A stretch of 64,000 nt of DNA. Origin: Pseudomonas baetica. GTDB lineage: Bacteria > Pseudomonadota > Gammaproteobacteria > Pseudomonadales > Pseudomonadaceae. The notes under the pieces are model-generated. The model was not told where the DNA came from. It did no database searches and saw only the letters and a list, made by a program, of their open reading frames with translations. The translations under genes were made by a program, and so were the position numbers. Location of the stretch: assembly GCF_019733355.1 (NCBI RefSeq), contig NZ_JAIHLQ010000003.1, positions 124,001 to 188,000 of the forward strand, in the 5' to 3' direction. Each line of letters starts with the position of its first letter. The first letter of the stretch is position 1. Of the stretch, positions 5,688-14,156 are shown piece after piece.

Positions 5688-8243
5688 ATGCGAACCGATG
5701 CCCTGAATCTTGACTGTCCGTCCGTGCCTTTTACCCCGCTGCGGTTGTCCGTCGCCATCCTGGCGGCGTTGGTGAGCGGGTTGGTGCACGCTGATGAGCC
5801 GGCGAAATTTGACTCCAGCTTCATGCAGTCATTGGGTGGCTCCCATGCCGGTCCTAACCTTGATCTGGATGCCGTCGCCAACAGCGGCAGCATTGGGCCG
5901 GGCACGTATCCGGTGGTCGTTCGCTTGAATCAGAGCTTTTTCGACCGACGTGACATCACCTTCGCCAAGGATGAGCAGAGCGCTGAAGTGCGCGCGTGTC
6001 TGACGGCCGGTTTTTTGACCGAGCTTGGGGTCAAACTGGACGCCTTCCAGACCCCGGGCAAAGAGTTGGGCGAATGCATCGACCTGGCAGCGCTGATCGA
6101 AGGCGCCTCGGTGAGTTTCGATGCCAACCGCCTGGCGTTGGACATCAGCGTGCCTCAGATTGCCTTGCGCCGCGATGCCGCTGGTTATGTTGCGCCGCAG
6201 GAATGGGATCGCGGGATCACTGCCGGGCTGCTCAACTATCAGTTCTCGGCTGCGCAGACGCAAAGTGACGCCCGTGGCAACAGCAACCAATACAACCTCT
6301 ACGCCAACGGTGGTTTTAACCTGGGGGACTGGCGCTTTCGTTCCAGCTCCTCATTCCGTCAGGATCAGGACGGCGGGCGTGATTGGCAGCGCAGCAACAC
6401 CTACGCGCAGCGTGATCTGACCGGGATCAAGGGCACGCTGATGCTGGGCGAGAGTTTTACGCCCGGTGATGTGTTCGACAGCATCCCGTTTCGCGGGGCG
6501 CAAGTGGCCTCCGACATGGGCATGCTGCCTGACTCAATGCAAGGGTACGCGCCGATCATTCGCGGCATCGCCGAAACCCAGGCCAAGGTCGAAGTCCGTC
6601 AGAACGGCTACTCGCTCTACACCACTTATGTGGCACCGGGGGCTTTCGAGATCGATGACCTCAATGCGGCGTCGGGCAGTGGTGATCTTGAAATCGTCAT
6701 CACCGAAGCCGATGGTCGCGAGCGGCGTTTCACTCAACCCTATGCCACGCTGGCGAACATGCTGCGGGAAAAGACTTGGCGCTACAGCCTGACCGCCGGT
6801 GAATATAACGCGGTGGATGGCGGACAGCGTCCGGCGTTTGCACAGGCCTCACTGGCTTACGGCTTGCCATTTGATCTGACGTTATATGGTGGCCTGTTGG
6901 GCGCCGATTTCTATCGCGCCGGGGTGGTGGGTGTAGGCAAGAGCTTGGGCCGCTTGGGCGCAGTGTCGCTGGATGTCACTCAGGCGCAAACCGATGTGCC
7001 ACGTGATGTCGACGGCCCGGTAGGCAAACAAAAAGGCCAGAGTTTTGGCGTGCGTTACGGCAAAGCATTCGAGAGCGGAACTTCGGTGCGTTTCGCCGGC
7101 TATCGTTACTCCACGGAAGGCTATCGCGACTTTGATGAGGCGGTGAATCTTCAGGAGCCTAACGACTTCAACAACATTTCCAAGCGCAGCAAGGTCGAAG
7201 CCAGCGTTAACCAAGCGCTGGACAGCTACGGATCGTTCTACCTGAACATGAGCCAGCAGAACTACTGGGGAACCTCGCGTCAGGACAAACAGATGCAGGT
7301 GGGCTTCAACACCCAGCAAAGAGGGGTGACCTACGGCGTCTACGCCAGCAAAACCCTGAGCGACAACTTCGGCCAGAACAATCAGGTGGTGTTCACCGTC
7401 TCCATGCCGATCGGCAATACCCGCAGCACCGGCACGTATACCGTGACCCGCAACAATGACGGCAGCCTGGATCAACGCGCCGGCCTGAGTGGACGAGACG
7501 GCGAGGTCACTTACAACGTCAACGCCAACCGTTCGGACAGCGCCGGCAATAACGGTTCGGCCCTTGTCGGCTATCGGGCGCCGTTTGCGCAGTTGGGCGC
7601 AGGCGTCAGCGTTGGCAGTGGTTACCGGCAGACGTCGGTCAGTGCCGCAGGCTCGGTTTTGGCTCACCGCGATGGCCTGGAATTCGGCCAGACCCTGGGC
7701 GAGACCGTGGCTTTGGTCGAGGTCAAGGACACGCCAAACGTAGGTGTGCTGAATGCCCCCGGTACGCTGACCAACAAGAAAGGCTATGCCTTGGTGCCTT
7801 ATGTCACGCCCTACCGGAAAAACCGTGTTGCTGTGGACACGGGCGAGCTCGATAACAGCGTCGATATTGCCGAAGGCGTGACCAACGTAGTCCCAAGACG
7901 AGGCGCAGTGGTCAAGGCCACCTTCGCGGCCAGCCGTTCGGAAAAAGTATTGCTCAACGTTCGGCTGGGAGACGGCTCGCTTTTGCCTTTCGGCACCAGT
8001 GTTGTCGATGACAAAGGTGTCAGTGCTGGCGTCGTTGGTCAGGCCGGACAGGTTCTGCTGTCGGTGGGAGAGAGCAAGACCTACAGCATGAAGTGGGGGG
8101 GGGAAGGCGTCGCAAGCTTGCCAGATTCAACTGGATATCAGTCAGGCACCGGTGGTCGACGGTTATCGTGTGATGGAGGCGATATGCAAGTGAAGACGAT
8201 GCTTGGGAAGTTTCCTACATCTGCAAGCCTCAAGCCTGAGTAG
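5688..8243 (+). CDS. Outer-membrane fimbrial usher, C-terminus altered by +1 frameshift
   Basis: A usher of the FimD/PapC family: N-terminal domain (FDSSFMQSLGG), 24-strand beta-barrel with plug, then C-terminal domains, 851 residues as read. It takes chaperone-subunit complexes and exports the growing fimbria. The last part is wrong for the family. At 8095-8103 a run of nine G occurs. With eight G the frame would continue SQACQIQLDISQ and end MEAICK at TGA 8191-8193, giving the usual disulfide-bearing C-terminus (833 residues). As read, the protein instead ends in 52 unrelated residues. This is either a true slippage mutation, phase variation, or a sequencing error. ATG 5688 has only a weak ribosome site; TTG 5676 is possible. 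Confidence 0.88.
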   Translation: MRTDALNLDCPSVPFTPLRLSVAILAALVSGLVHADEPAKFDSSFMQSLGGSHAGPNLDLDAVANSGSIGPGTYPVVVRLNQSFFDRRDITFAKDEQSAEVRACLTAGFLTELGVKLDAFQTPGKELGECIDLAALIEGASVSFDANRLALDISVPQIALRRDAAGYVAPQEWDRGITAGLLNYQFSAAQTQSDARGNSNQYNLYANGGFNLGDWRFRSSSSFRQDQDGGRDWQRSNTYAQRDLTGIKGTLMLGESFTPGDVFDSIPFRGAQVASDMGMLPDSMQGYAPIIRGIAETQAKVEVRQNGYSLYTTYVAPGAFEIDDLNAASGSGDLEIVITEADGRERRFTQPYATLANMLREKTWRYSLTAGEYNAVDGGQRPAFAQASLAYGLPFDLTLYGGLLGADFYRAGVVGVGKSLGRLGAVSLDVTQAQTDVPRDVDGPVGKQKGQSFGVRYGKAFESGTSVRFAGYRYSTEGYRDFDEAVNLQEPNDFNNISKRSKVEASVNQALDSYGSFYLNMSQQNYWGTSRQDKQMQVGFNTQQRGVTYGVYASKTLSDNFGQNNQVVFTVSMPIGNTRSTGTYTVTRNNDGSLDQRAGLSGRDGEVTYNVNANRSDSAGNNGSALVGYRAPFAQLGAGVSVGSGYRQTSVSAAGSVLAHRDGLEFGQTLGETVALVEVKDTPNVGVLNAPGTLTNKKGYALVPYVTPYRKNRVAVDTGELDNSVDIAEGVTNVVPRRGAVVKATFAASRSEKVLLNVRLGDGSLLPFGTSVVDDKGVSAGVVGQAGQVLLSVGESKTYSMKWGGEGVASLPDSTGYQSGTGGRRLSCDGGDMQVKTMLGKFPTSASLKPE
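8206..8219 (+). promoter_or_regulatory. RcsB/GacA-like box before the receiver-domain gene
   Basis: GGAAGTTTCCTACA, third copy of the GGAA-N3-TCCTACA motif, 58 bases before the ATG of the next gene and just after the usher's expected stop. Confidence 0.5.
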
Positions 8244-8276
8244 CTTGAGCGCACTTCAATCTTCGAGTATTTGCCG

Positions 8277-8711
8277 ATGGTTAATGTGTGCTTTTCCAGC
8301 AAGTCTTTCAGAGTATTGGTTGCCGATCCGCAGAGCGAGCAGCGCTCACTGATTGAAAAAGACCTGAATGTTTTTGGTTATTACCGGATCGCCACTGCCA
8401 GCTCTTTCCGTGACCTGGTGACGCTCACCCATTACAGCCCTGATCCTGGCGAGCGCTTCGACCTGCTGATCGTCAACGCCAATCTGATCACTGCGGCGGG
8501 TATCAACGCACGGGATTTTTGTCTGAATAACCCGCGTCTACGCCATGCCCTGATTTATGAGCCGGAGCGACAACAACGCTGGTCAAAAACCTTTACTGAG
8601 CGTCCGCGCCAGCAGGTTCGCCTGATCCGTACGATCGACCGTGCCGAGTTGATGGATTTTCTTCTGGCGATTGATCCCGCTTTCGAAGCTGACGGCTCCC
8701 TGTTCGACTGA
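8277..8711 (+). CDS. Receiver-like (CheY fold) protein of the fimbrial cluster
   Basis: A 144-residue protein consisting of one response-regulator-like domain (FRVLVADPQSEQRSLIEKDL, then DLLIVNANLI). The phosphoacceptor position after the third strand reads NANLI rather than a clear Asp, and the usual acidic pair after strand 1 is reduced to ADP, so phosphorylation is doubtful; it may act by protein binding. There is no DNA-binding domain. Position between usher and adhesin suggests a regulator of this fimbria. ATG 8277 is preferred; the ribosome site is weak, and TTG 8271 is possible. Confidence 0.65.
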   Translation: MVNVCFSSKSFRVLVADPQSEQRSLIEKDLNVFGYYRIATASSFRDLVTLTHYSPDPGERFDLLIVNANLITAAGINARDFCLNNPRLRHALIYEPERQQRWSKTFTERPRQQVRLIRTIDRAELMDFLLAIDPAFEADGSLFD

Positions 8712-8717
8712 GCGTCG

Positions 8718-8731
8718 GGAAATTTCCTACA
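8718..8731 (+). promoter_or_regulatory. RcsB/GacA-like box before the adhesin gene
   Basis: GGAAATTTCCTACA, fourth copy of the motif, starting seven bases after the preceding stop codon and about 140 bases before the adhesin ATG. It suggests the adhesin has its own promoter under the same control. Confidence 0.5.
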
Positions 8732-8872
8732 GGCTCACGGGATTAGAGCTACAGGCCATAGACCTTTCGTTAACGATAATTCTGCGCTCTAAAGGCGTTT
8801 ACGCCAGTCACTGAACAATGTGCAGGTTGATGCCCGGAAGGGCGGTGAGGTACACCCTCAAGGACTTAAACC

Positions 8873-9937
8873 ATGAAGATTCAATCACGACTCCTTGGCT
8901 GTATTTTGGTGGTTGCCCTGATGTCCGCTGCGGCACCGGCCATGGCCGCATGCACTTGGCTTTCCGGGAACAACACGCCCAAACAATTAACGCTTGCCGC
9001 CGGTACAGTGTTCGCCCCAAGGGATGTGCCAGTCGGTACCACGCTCAACACTACATCGACGGCGCGTCAGCTCAATTTCGGTGACACGCTCAGTTGCTAC
9101 GTCTCAGGCACCTACAACACCGCGCTGATCGGGCCTGTGGCAATGAATATCCCTGTGGATGTACTGAATGTTCCGAGCAATGCACTCTTGCAGACAAACG
9201 TACCCGGCATTGGACTCGCCATCTACATGACGGGCTTTGCCGCGTCCTGGCAGCCACCGGTGGGCAATCCCAACCGATTCATTCCGTTCAACATGAGCCG
9301 CTCCGCCCCGAGTACGGCAACCATGACTCAGGCCATGATGCGATACGCCCTGATCAAAACAGGCGAAATCGCTCCCGGTACCCATACCATCAACCAACTG
9401 GTGGCCACTGGCACTTCAGACATGGGGCCTATGTTCGACCTGAACTTCACCGCTACGGTAACGCTCGCCGGTTGCTCGTTGCCAGCAGCCCCCGGCAACC
9501 AGATCGACGTTCCTATGGGGAACTGGGAAAAACGCGTATTCAACGGTAAAAACTCCACCACTGATGCGCAGTCCTTTGCCATCACCCTTAACTCTTGCAT
9601 CGCGGGCAGTAATTACCCGGTCAACGGTGCAAACGCATACTTCACCGGTAATTTTGCCAATATCCAGATCGACGGTAACAAGACATCGACCATCATCGAT
9701 GCGGCCAACGGCATTTTGAGTCTGTCTAGCGATTCAACGGCTCAAGGCGTGGCGATTCAAGTATTACGGGATAACGGCACACCCATGAATTTGGGGCAGC
9801 CGGTACAGCTTAATCGCGTGGTAAACGGTACGACGACGGTGCCGCTGAAGGCGCGATATATCCAGATCGCCGAGGGGGCTACGCCCACGCCGGGCAGCGC
9901 AAACGGCTATGCAAGTTTTTCGGTTACTTACCGTTAA
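8873..9937 (+). CDS. Fimbrial tip adhesin / minor pilin, two-domain
   Basis: A 354-residue secreted protein: signal peptide to about residue 26 (APAMAACTW), an N-terminal domain of about 170 residues that would carry receptor binding, and a C-terminal pilin domain starting near TVTLAGCSLPAAPGNQIDVP and ending YASFSVTYR, with the penultimate aromatic residue used in chaperone recognition. This build is that of FimH-type tip adhesins. The start follows CAAGGACTTAAACC. A terminator at 10002-10029 ends the cluster. The ligand is unknown. Confidence 0.85.
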   Translation: MKIQSRLLGCILVVALMSAAAPAMAACTWLSGNNTPKQLTLAAGTVFAPRDVPVGTTLNTTSTARQLNFGDTLSCYVSGTYNTALIGPVAMNIPVDVLNVPSNALLQTNVPGIGLAIYMTGFAASWQPPVGNPNRFIPFNMSRSAPSTATMTQAMMRYALIKTGEIAPGTHTINQLVATGTSDMGPMFDLNFTATVTLAGCSLPAAPGNQIDVPMGNWEKRVFNGKNSTTDAQSFAITLNSCIAGSNYPVNGANAYFTGNFANIQIDGNKTSTIIDAANGILSLSSDSTAQGVAIQVLRDNGTPMNLGQPVQLNRVVNGTTTVPLKARYIQIAEGATPTPGSANGYASFSVTYR

Positions 9938-10001
9938 TCCAAGGGCTATTCGTTGGCGGTGAGGGCAAAGCAAAAACTCACTTCTTTATAAACACCGCAA
10001 A

Positions 10002-10029
10002 AAACGGGCTGATATTTATCAGCCCGTTT
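10002..10029. terminator. Bidirectional terminator between adhesin and a minus-strand gene
   Basis: AAACGGGCTGA and TCAGCCCGTTT pair around a short AT loop, with T-rich sequence on the plus side and A-rich on the other. It serves convergent genes. Confidence 0.8.
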
Positions 10030-10042
10030 TCTTTGTGCAGCT

Positions 10043-10327
10043 CTAAACGAATGCCTGCCCGGCAAATCCGCGAGGCAATCGCTGAAGTCCGGCTATCGCT
10101 GTCAGACGCTCAATCCATTCCGCGCGCCAGTTTGCTGCGCCGTGCGAGGCTTTTGCTTGGCGGGCAGTGCGTCGAGCCGCATTGCGGTGGTCTTTTCTGG
10201 CCTGTTTGTAGGCATCGGTATTACGGCAACTACGGCACTTCACTCGATTGAGTTCTCGACTCGCAGTGAGATGTTTACCTTTATGACCGCAGGCCAGATG
10301 CCCGTCGACGTTGAAGTGGATAACCAT
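10043..10327 (-). CDS. Small Cys/His protein of unknown function
   Basis: A 94-residue basic protein. The first half holds CGHKGKH and, 20 residues on, CRSC, so a single zinc site of the type C-x2-H...C-x2-C is possible. The second half is Ala/Arg-rich and helical. ATG 10327 is chosen for its GGAG site; longer forms lack one. I recognise no family. It is the last gene of a group of small minus-strand genes, with a terminator separating it from the one upstream. Confidence 0.55.
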   Translation of the reverse strand: MVIHFNVDGHLACGHKGKHLTASRELNRVKCRSCRNTDAYKQARKDHRNAARRTARQAKASHGAANWRAEWIERLTAIAGLQRLPRGFAGQAFV

Positions 10328-10402
10328 TAGCCGTCTCCTTCGTGACATGTACAGCTTATGACAGCCCACAGCCGCTGCCGTTCGGTGACTGCAGCAGCAG
10401 AC

Positions 10403-10429
10403 AAAAAAACACCCGCATGCGGGCGGGTG
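10403..10429 (-). terminator. Terminator for the minus-strand gene at 10592
   Basis: CACCCGC and GCGGGTG-type arms at 10410-10429; read on the minus strand they are followed by seven T (A-run 10403-10409). Confidence 0.75.
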
Positions 10430-10591
10430 AGAGAGGTATGTACTAAAGGAGTGATTTCACTCTAAGCGCACTGATGTGATGGCTATGTGAAAAGTAAGCG
10501 CGAGCGCCGCAGGCCCGTAAATACCGGACAGGCGAAAACCCGGTGAGGCGTGTGCCACCGCTGATAAGGCCCGAAACAATGACTGCTGGCG

Positions 10592-10822
10592 TTATTTGAA
10601 TCGAGGCAGTGGCCGATCGATTGGCTTGAGCGCCGACAGCGTGTTGCGAATCAGCGGCGCGTCCTTTTCGATATCGTTCAGGCGATCACGGATGCGCAGC
10701 GCGGTCGGGTGTCCGCCTTGGTGATCGACCCAGTCGGCGATCTCTTTGCAAGCCGCTGCGAGGCGTGCTTGCCGGGCGTCGAGCAGGGTGAGGAGGGTGG
10801 TGATGGACTCTTTTTCGGACAT
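10592..10822 (-). CDS. Small helical protein of unknown function
   Basis: 76 residues starting MSEKESITTLLTLLDARQ, predicted mostly alpha-helical, without cysteine-rich or membrane segments apart from one Cys. ATG 10822 follows CGGAGGTGTTTC, a strong ribosome site. No family is recognised. A terminator lies about 160 bases downstream. Confidence 0.6.
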   Translation of the reverse strand: MSEKESITTLLTLLDARQARLAAACKEIADWVDHQGGHPTALRIRDRLNDIEKDAPLIRNTLSALKPIDRPLPRFK

Positions 10823-10943
10823 GAAACACCTCCGTTCTATGAAACCGCTGAGCGGCAGCAAAAAGCCCGCGAGTTGCGAGCTTTCTGCCATTGGGGCGCT
10901 GCTCCTTCAGCAGATTTCAGTATAGACCCGCATTTGATCAGCA

Positions 10944-11174
10944 TCAGGCCGAAGACTGCCGGGCCGGTATGGGCGAACTGACTGCATTGAGCCGTTTGCA
11001 TTCGCGCCGTGCGTCCTCCTCGGCGTCGTAGCCATCACCGATGAAGCCGCCTGTGCGCGTATCGCAGATGCGAAACCAGCCCAAGGCTTGGGCTGGATCA
11101 TGCTGGCTGTCTTCGGCGCGTCGACCGTGAATGATGATCTTGTTGCAGCGCTTCACGACGAAAATGTCTTCCAT
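10944..11174 (-). CDS. Small protein of unknown function
   Basis: 76 residues (MEDIFVVKRCNKIIIHGRR...) with a likely beta-sheet N-terminus and a helical acidic/basic segment (YDAEEDARRECKRLNAV). ATG 11174 is preceded by GGTGACGCC. A longer frame to 11294 has no ribosome site and would run into the ABC-F gene. No family is recognised. Confidence 0.5.
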   Translation of the reverse strand: MEDIFVVKRCNKIIIHGRRAEDSQHDPAQALGWFRICDTRTGGFIGDGYDAEEDARRECKRLNAVSSPIPARQSSA

Positions 11175-11245
11175 GGCGTCACCGCAGCTGATTCGTGTCA
11201 CATCAACTATAGAAGGCCTTGGCCATCGTGCAAAAAATAGACAGT

Positions 11246-12903
11246 TCAGCTCGTCGGTTGCCAGCGCCAGCCTGTGGGCTCCCAGGTCAGCCAATGGGTG
11301 GGGTTTAACGCTCGGAGAAACGCTTGGTCGTGGGAAATCGCGACAATTGAGCCGGGAAAGGTCTTTAAGGCTTGTTCGAAGGCTTCTACGCAGGACAGGT
11401 CGAGATGGTTGGTTGGCTCATCGAGCAGCAGCAATTGCGCGGGCGTCTGGCGCCACAGTGCCAATGCAAGGGCCGCTTTCAGGCGCTCACCGCCACTGAG
11501 TGAGGCACAGGGGCGGGTGACACACTGCGCGTTCAATTGCAGGTGCGCCAGGTAGCTGCGCAAGGTGCCCTCGTCCAAGGGTGTTCGCTGCGCTTTGAGC
11601 TGCTCAACAATGCTCATGCGATTTTCCAGCTGCGTCAGGTGTTGATCGAGGAAGGCGCAAGGCACGTGGGTGGTGCAGTCACCGAACTCAGGCGTTAACT
11701 CACCGGCGAGCATTTTCAGCAGGGTGGATTTGCCACACCCGTTTGGACCACTGACGGCAACGCGCATCGGCCCGTGGAGGCTCAGGTTCAGCCAGGTTGA
11801 AGGCGCATCGACCGGTAGCCACGGCAAGCAGGCCTCGATGAGTGTGCAGGTCTGGCGAGTACTCGGAACAGCGCTCCCCGGCAAATGGATCAGAACACCG
11901 TCGTCGGGCGCAACGTTTGTGTAGGCGTCACGCACTCTGGTATCCAGTTCGGATTTACGTAACTGATGACCGCCCCGTACGCGTCCCATGATTTCCCTCG
12001 CAGCCGCCTTCGCCGCGCTTCGCCGCGCTTCGCCGCGCTTCGCTCGAAGCTCGCCATGTTGGCAGTTTGCGCATGTCGGCGGCTGCCAGCGGCATGACGC
12101 TGAATCGTGTCGTGCTCATGCCGCAGCCGAGAACGCTCGCGCTGGCGTTCGTTTCGAGCTTGATCAAGCTGTGCTTGCGCGGCGGCTTGATGCACTCGAC
12201 GCTGCTCGGAATACGCTGAATAGTTGCCGCTGAAGGTTGTCACACCGACTGATGTGACTTCGACGATTCGCCGCATCTGCTCGAGTAATTGCCGGTCATG
12301 GCTGACGACAATCAAGCCACCGCGCCAGCGTTCGAGTTCAAGCATCAGCCATTGCCGGCCCGCGTGGTCGAGATGATTGGTCGGTTCGTCCAGCACCAAC
12401 AATTGCGCCTGACTTAACAGCGCGCCGATCAGCGCGATCCGGGCTTGCTGGCCACCGCTGAGATTGTCAGTCAGATCGTACGTGCCGATGTTGGGCAGCC
12501 CGGCCTCATCAAGTCGCTGACGCAAGCGCTCCGGCAGATCCCACCCTTCGCCGATGAGGTCAAAATCCTCGGCACTGGCGCTGCCCTGTTCGAGTCGCAC
12601 CAATGCTGCGAGTGCTCGTGCTGTGCCCGTAGCATCGGCAATAGTCTGACCGGGCATGGAAGTGAAGGTTTGAGGGACGTAGCGCACCGAAACTGAACGC
12701 GTCACGTTGCCGGCGGTAGGCTCTAGCTGCCCGGTAATCAGCCGCGCGAGCACGCTTTTGCCGACACCGTTGCGCCCGACGACAGCGGTCGGCAGATGAT
12801 CGAATTGCAAATTCAGTGCGTTAAAAATCATCTCGCCATTGGCGAACTGAAAATTCAGTTGATTCAGGGAGACGAGTGCAGACGTACGCGAGACGTGAGC
12901 CAT
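11246..12903 (-). pseudogene. ABC-F ATPase split by a tandem-repeat frameshift
   Basis: Two ATP-binding cassettes without membrane domains, the ABC-F type that acts on the ribosome. The first cassette (from ATG 12903, site GGAGG) has GRNGVGKS, LSGGQQARIAL and LDEPTNHLD; the second has GPNGCGKST, LSGGERLKAAL and LDEPTNHLD. They are in different frames. The first frame runs to a stop at 11890. The second is open from ATG 11989, which has GAGGGAAATC before it, to 11246. The switch falls at three copies of a 10-bp unit at 12011-12040; with one copy (or four) the protein reads through as SFERSAAKAAAREIMGRV. Either the gene is inactivated or two half-proteins are made. Its specific role (resistance or translation factor) cannot be told. 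Confidence 0.8.
12011..12040. repeat. Three tandem copies of CGCCGCGCTT in the ABC-F linker region
   Basis: Perfect 10-bp units at 12011-12020, 12021-12030 and 12031-12040. Since 10 is not a multiple of three, copy-number change switches frame. One or four copies restore the ABC-F frame. Confidence 0.9.
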
Positions 12904-13048
12904 CGGCACCTCCAAAAAATGTCGTGAAAACTGACAAACGCCGAGAACGGCGTGCCGCGCTTACATTTTTAGAAGGCCAGGTTGTTCACGTCTGCGGTCG
13001 TCCTGAGAAATGGAAAGGTCGATAGCCTAGATGACGCTGCCCAGTCGA

Positions 13049-14086
13049 TCAAGTTGCGTGCGTCATATCGCCCATTCGTTCGAGAAACATCGCCAAGGCT
13101 ACTTCCTCGGTTCGCAAGCCCTTGCGCACGCGTGGGCGCGGCAGCTCAGCGAGGGCGCCGAGCATGAACTTTTCCACCACAGCGGGATGGATGTAACACT
13201 TGCGGCACACCGCCGGGGTGTTGCCCAACTGTTTGGCGACGCCTTTCACCATTTCAACGACATGCCGTTTCGCTTCCGTTTCTGACTCCCATTGCAGCTC
13301 GCGTAACACCGCCAATGCCAAGGCACTGCCGGCCCAGGTGCGGTAGTCCTTGGCGGTGAAATCGGCGCCGGTCAGGGTTTGCAGGTAAGCGTTGACGTCG
13401 GAAGAACTCACGGTGTGCCGTTCGCCTTGCTCATCCAGATACTGAAACAGGTTTTGCCCGGGAATCTCCAGGCAGCGCTTGATGACGCGTGCCAAGCGTC
13501 GGTCCTTGACGGTGATCTGGTGTTCGATGCCGCTCTTGCCGCGAAACTGGAACAGGATCGCGCTGCCGTTGACCTCGACATGCCGACTGCGCAGGGTGGT
13601 CAAACCGTAAGAACGATTGTCCCGGGCGTATTGCGTATTTCCGACCCGGATCAACGTTGCGTCGAGCAACGTGATCACGGTGGCCATGACCTTGTCGCGG
13701 CTGAAGCCGGGCGCGGCCAACAGCGCTTCCAGTTGTTTGCGCAGTTTTGGCAGCGCCAGGCCGAACTCGCGCAGCCGCGAGTACTTGTCGGCATCGCGTA
13801 CTTCACGCCAGCGCGGGTGATAGCGGTATTGCTTGCGACCCCGGGCATCACGACCGGTAGCTTGCAAATGGCCGCGCGGGTCAGGGCAGATCCACACATC
13901 GGTATAGGCTGGCGGCACGGCGAGGGCGTCGAGGCGCTTGATCTCATCGGAATCGGTGATGCGCTGGCCCGAGGGCTCGAAGTAGCTGAACTTGGCGCGC
14001 AGTTTTTTGCGGGTGATGCCGGGCTGCGTGTCGTCGACGTAATGCAGGTCGCAGGGCAGAGCGTCGGTCAACGCGGTATCGGGCAT
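13049..14086 (-). CDS. DNA topoisomerase IB (poxvirus-type)
   Basis: A 345-residue bacterial type IB topoisomerase, which relaxes supercoils through a 3'-phosphotyrosine link. The N-terminal domain has GITRKKLRAKFSYF and the CPDPRGHLQATGRDARGRKQ block. The catalytic domain has NRSYGLTTLRSRHV (first Arg), the Lys-bearing FRGKSGIEHQI, KDYRTWAGS (Arg249) and RKCYIHP with nucleophile Tyr298; many relatives have SYIHP here. ATG 14086 follows AAGGAAGCTGCC; an upstream in-frame ATG at 14152 lacks a site. It lies 70 bases downstream of modC on the same strand and may receive read-through from the mod operon. Confidence 0.93.
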   Translation of the reverse strand: MPDTALTDALPCDLHYVDDTQPGITRKKLRAKFSYFEPSGQRITDSDEIKRLDALAVPPAYTDVWICPDPRGHLQATGRDARGRKQYRYHPRWREVRDADKYSRLREFGLALPKLRKQLEALLAAPGFSRDKVMATVITLLDATLIRVGNTQYARDNRSYGLTTLRSRHVEVNGSAILFQFRGKSGIEHQITVKDRRLARVIKRCLEIPGQNLFQYLDEQGERHTVSSSDVNAYLQTLTGADFTAKDYRTWAGSALALAVLRELQWESETEAKRHVVEMVKGVAKQLGNTPAVCRKCYIHPAVVEKFMLGALAELPRPRVRKGLRTEEVALAMFLERMGDMTHAT

Positions 14087-14156
14087 GGCAGCTTCCTTGG
14101 GGGCGTAGCGGTCGGTAAAACGATTGACCGCGCACTGAGGCCGTCGTGCCAATGAT

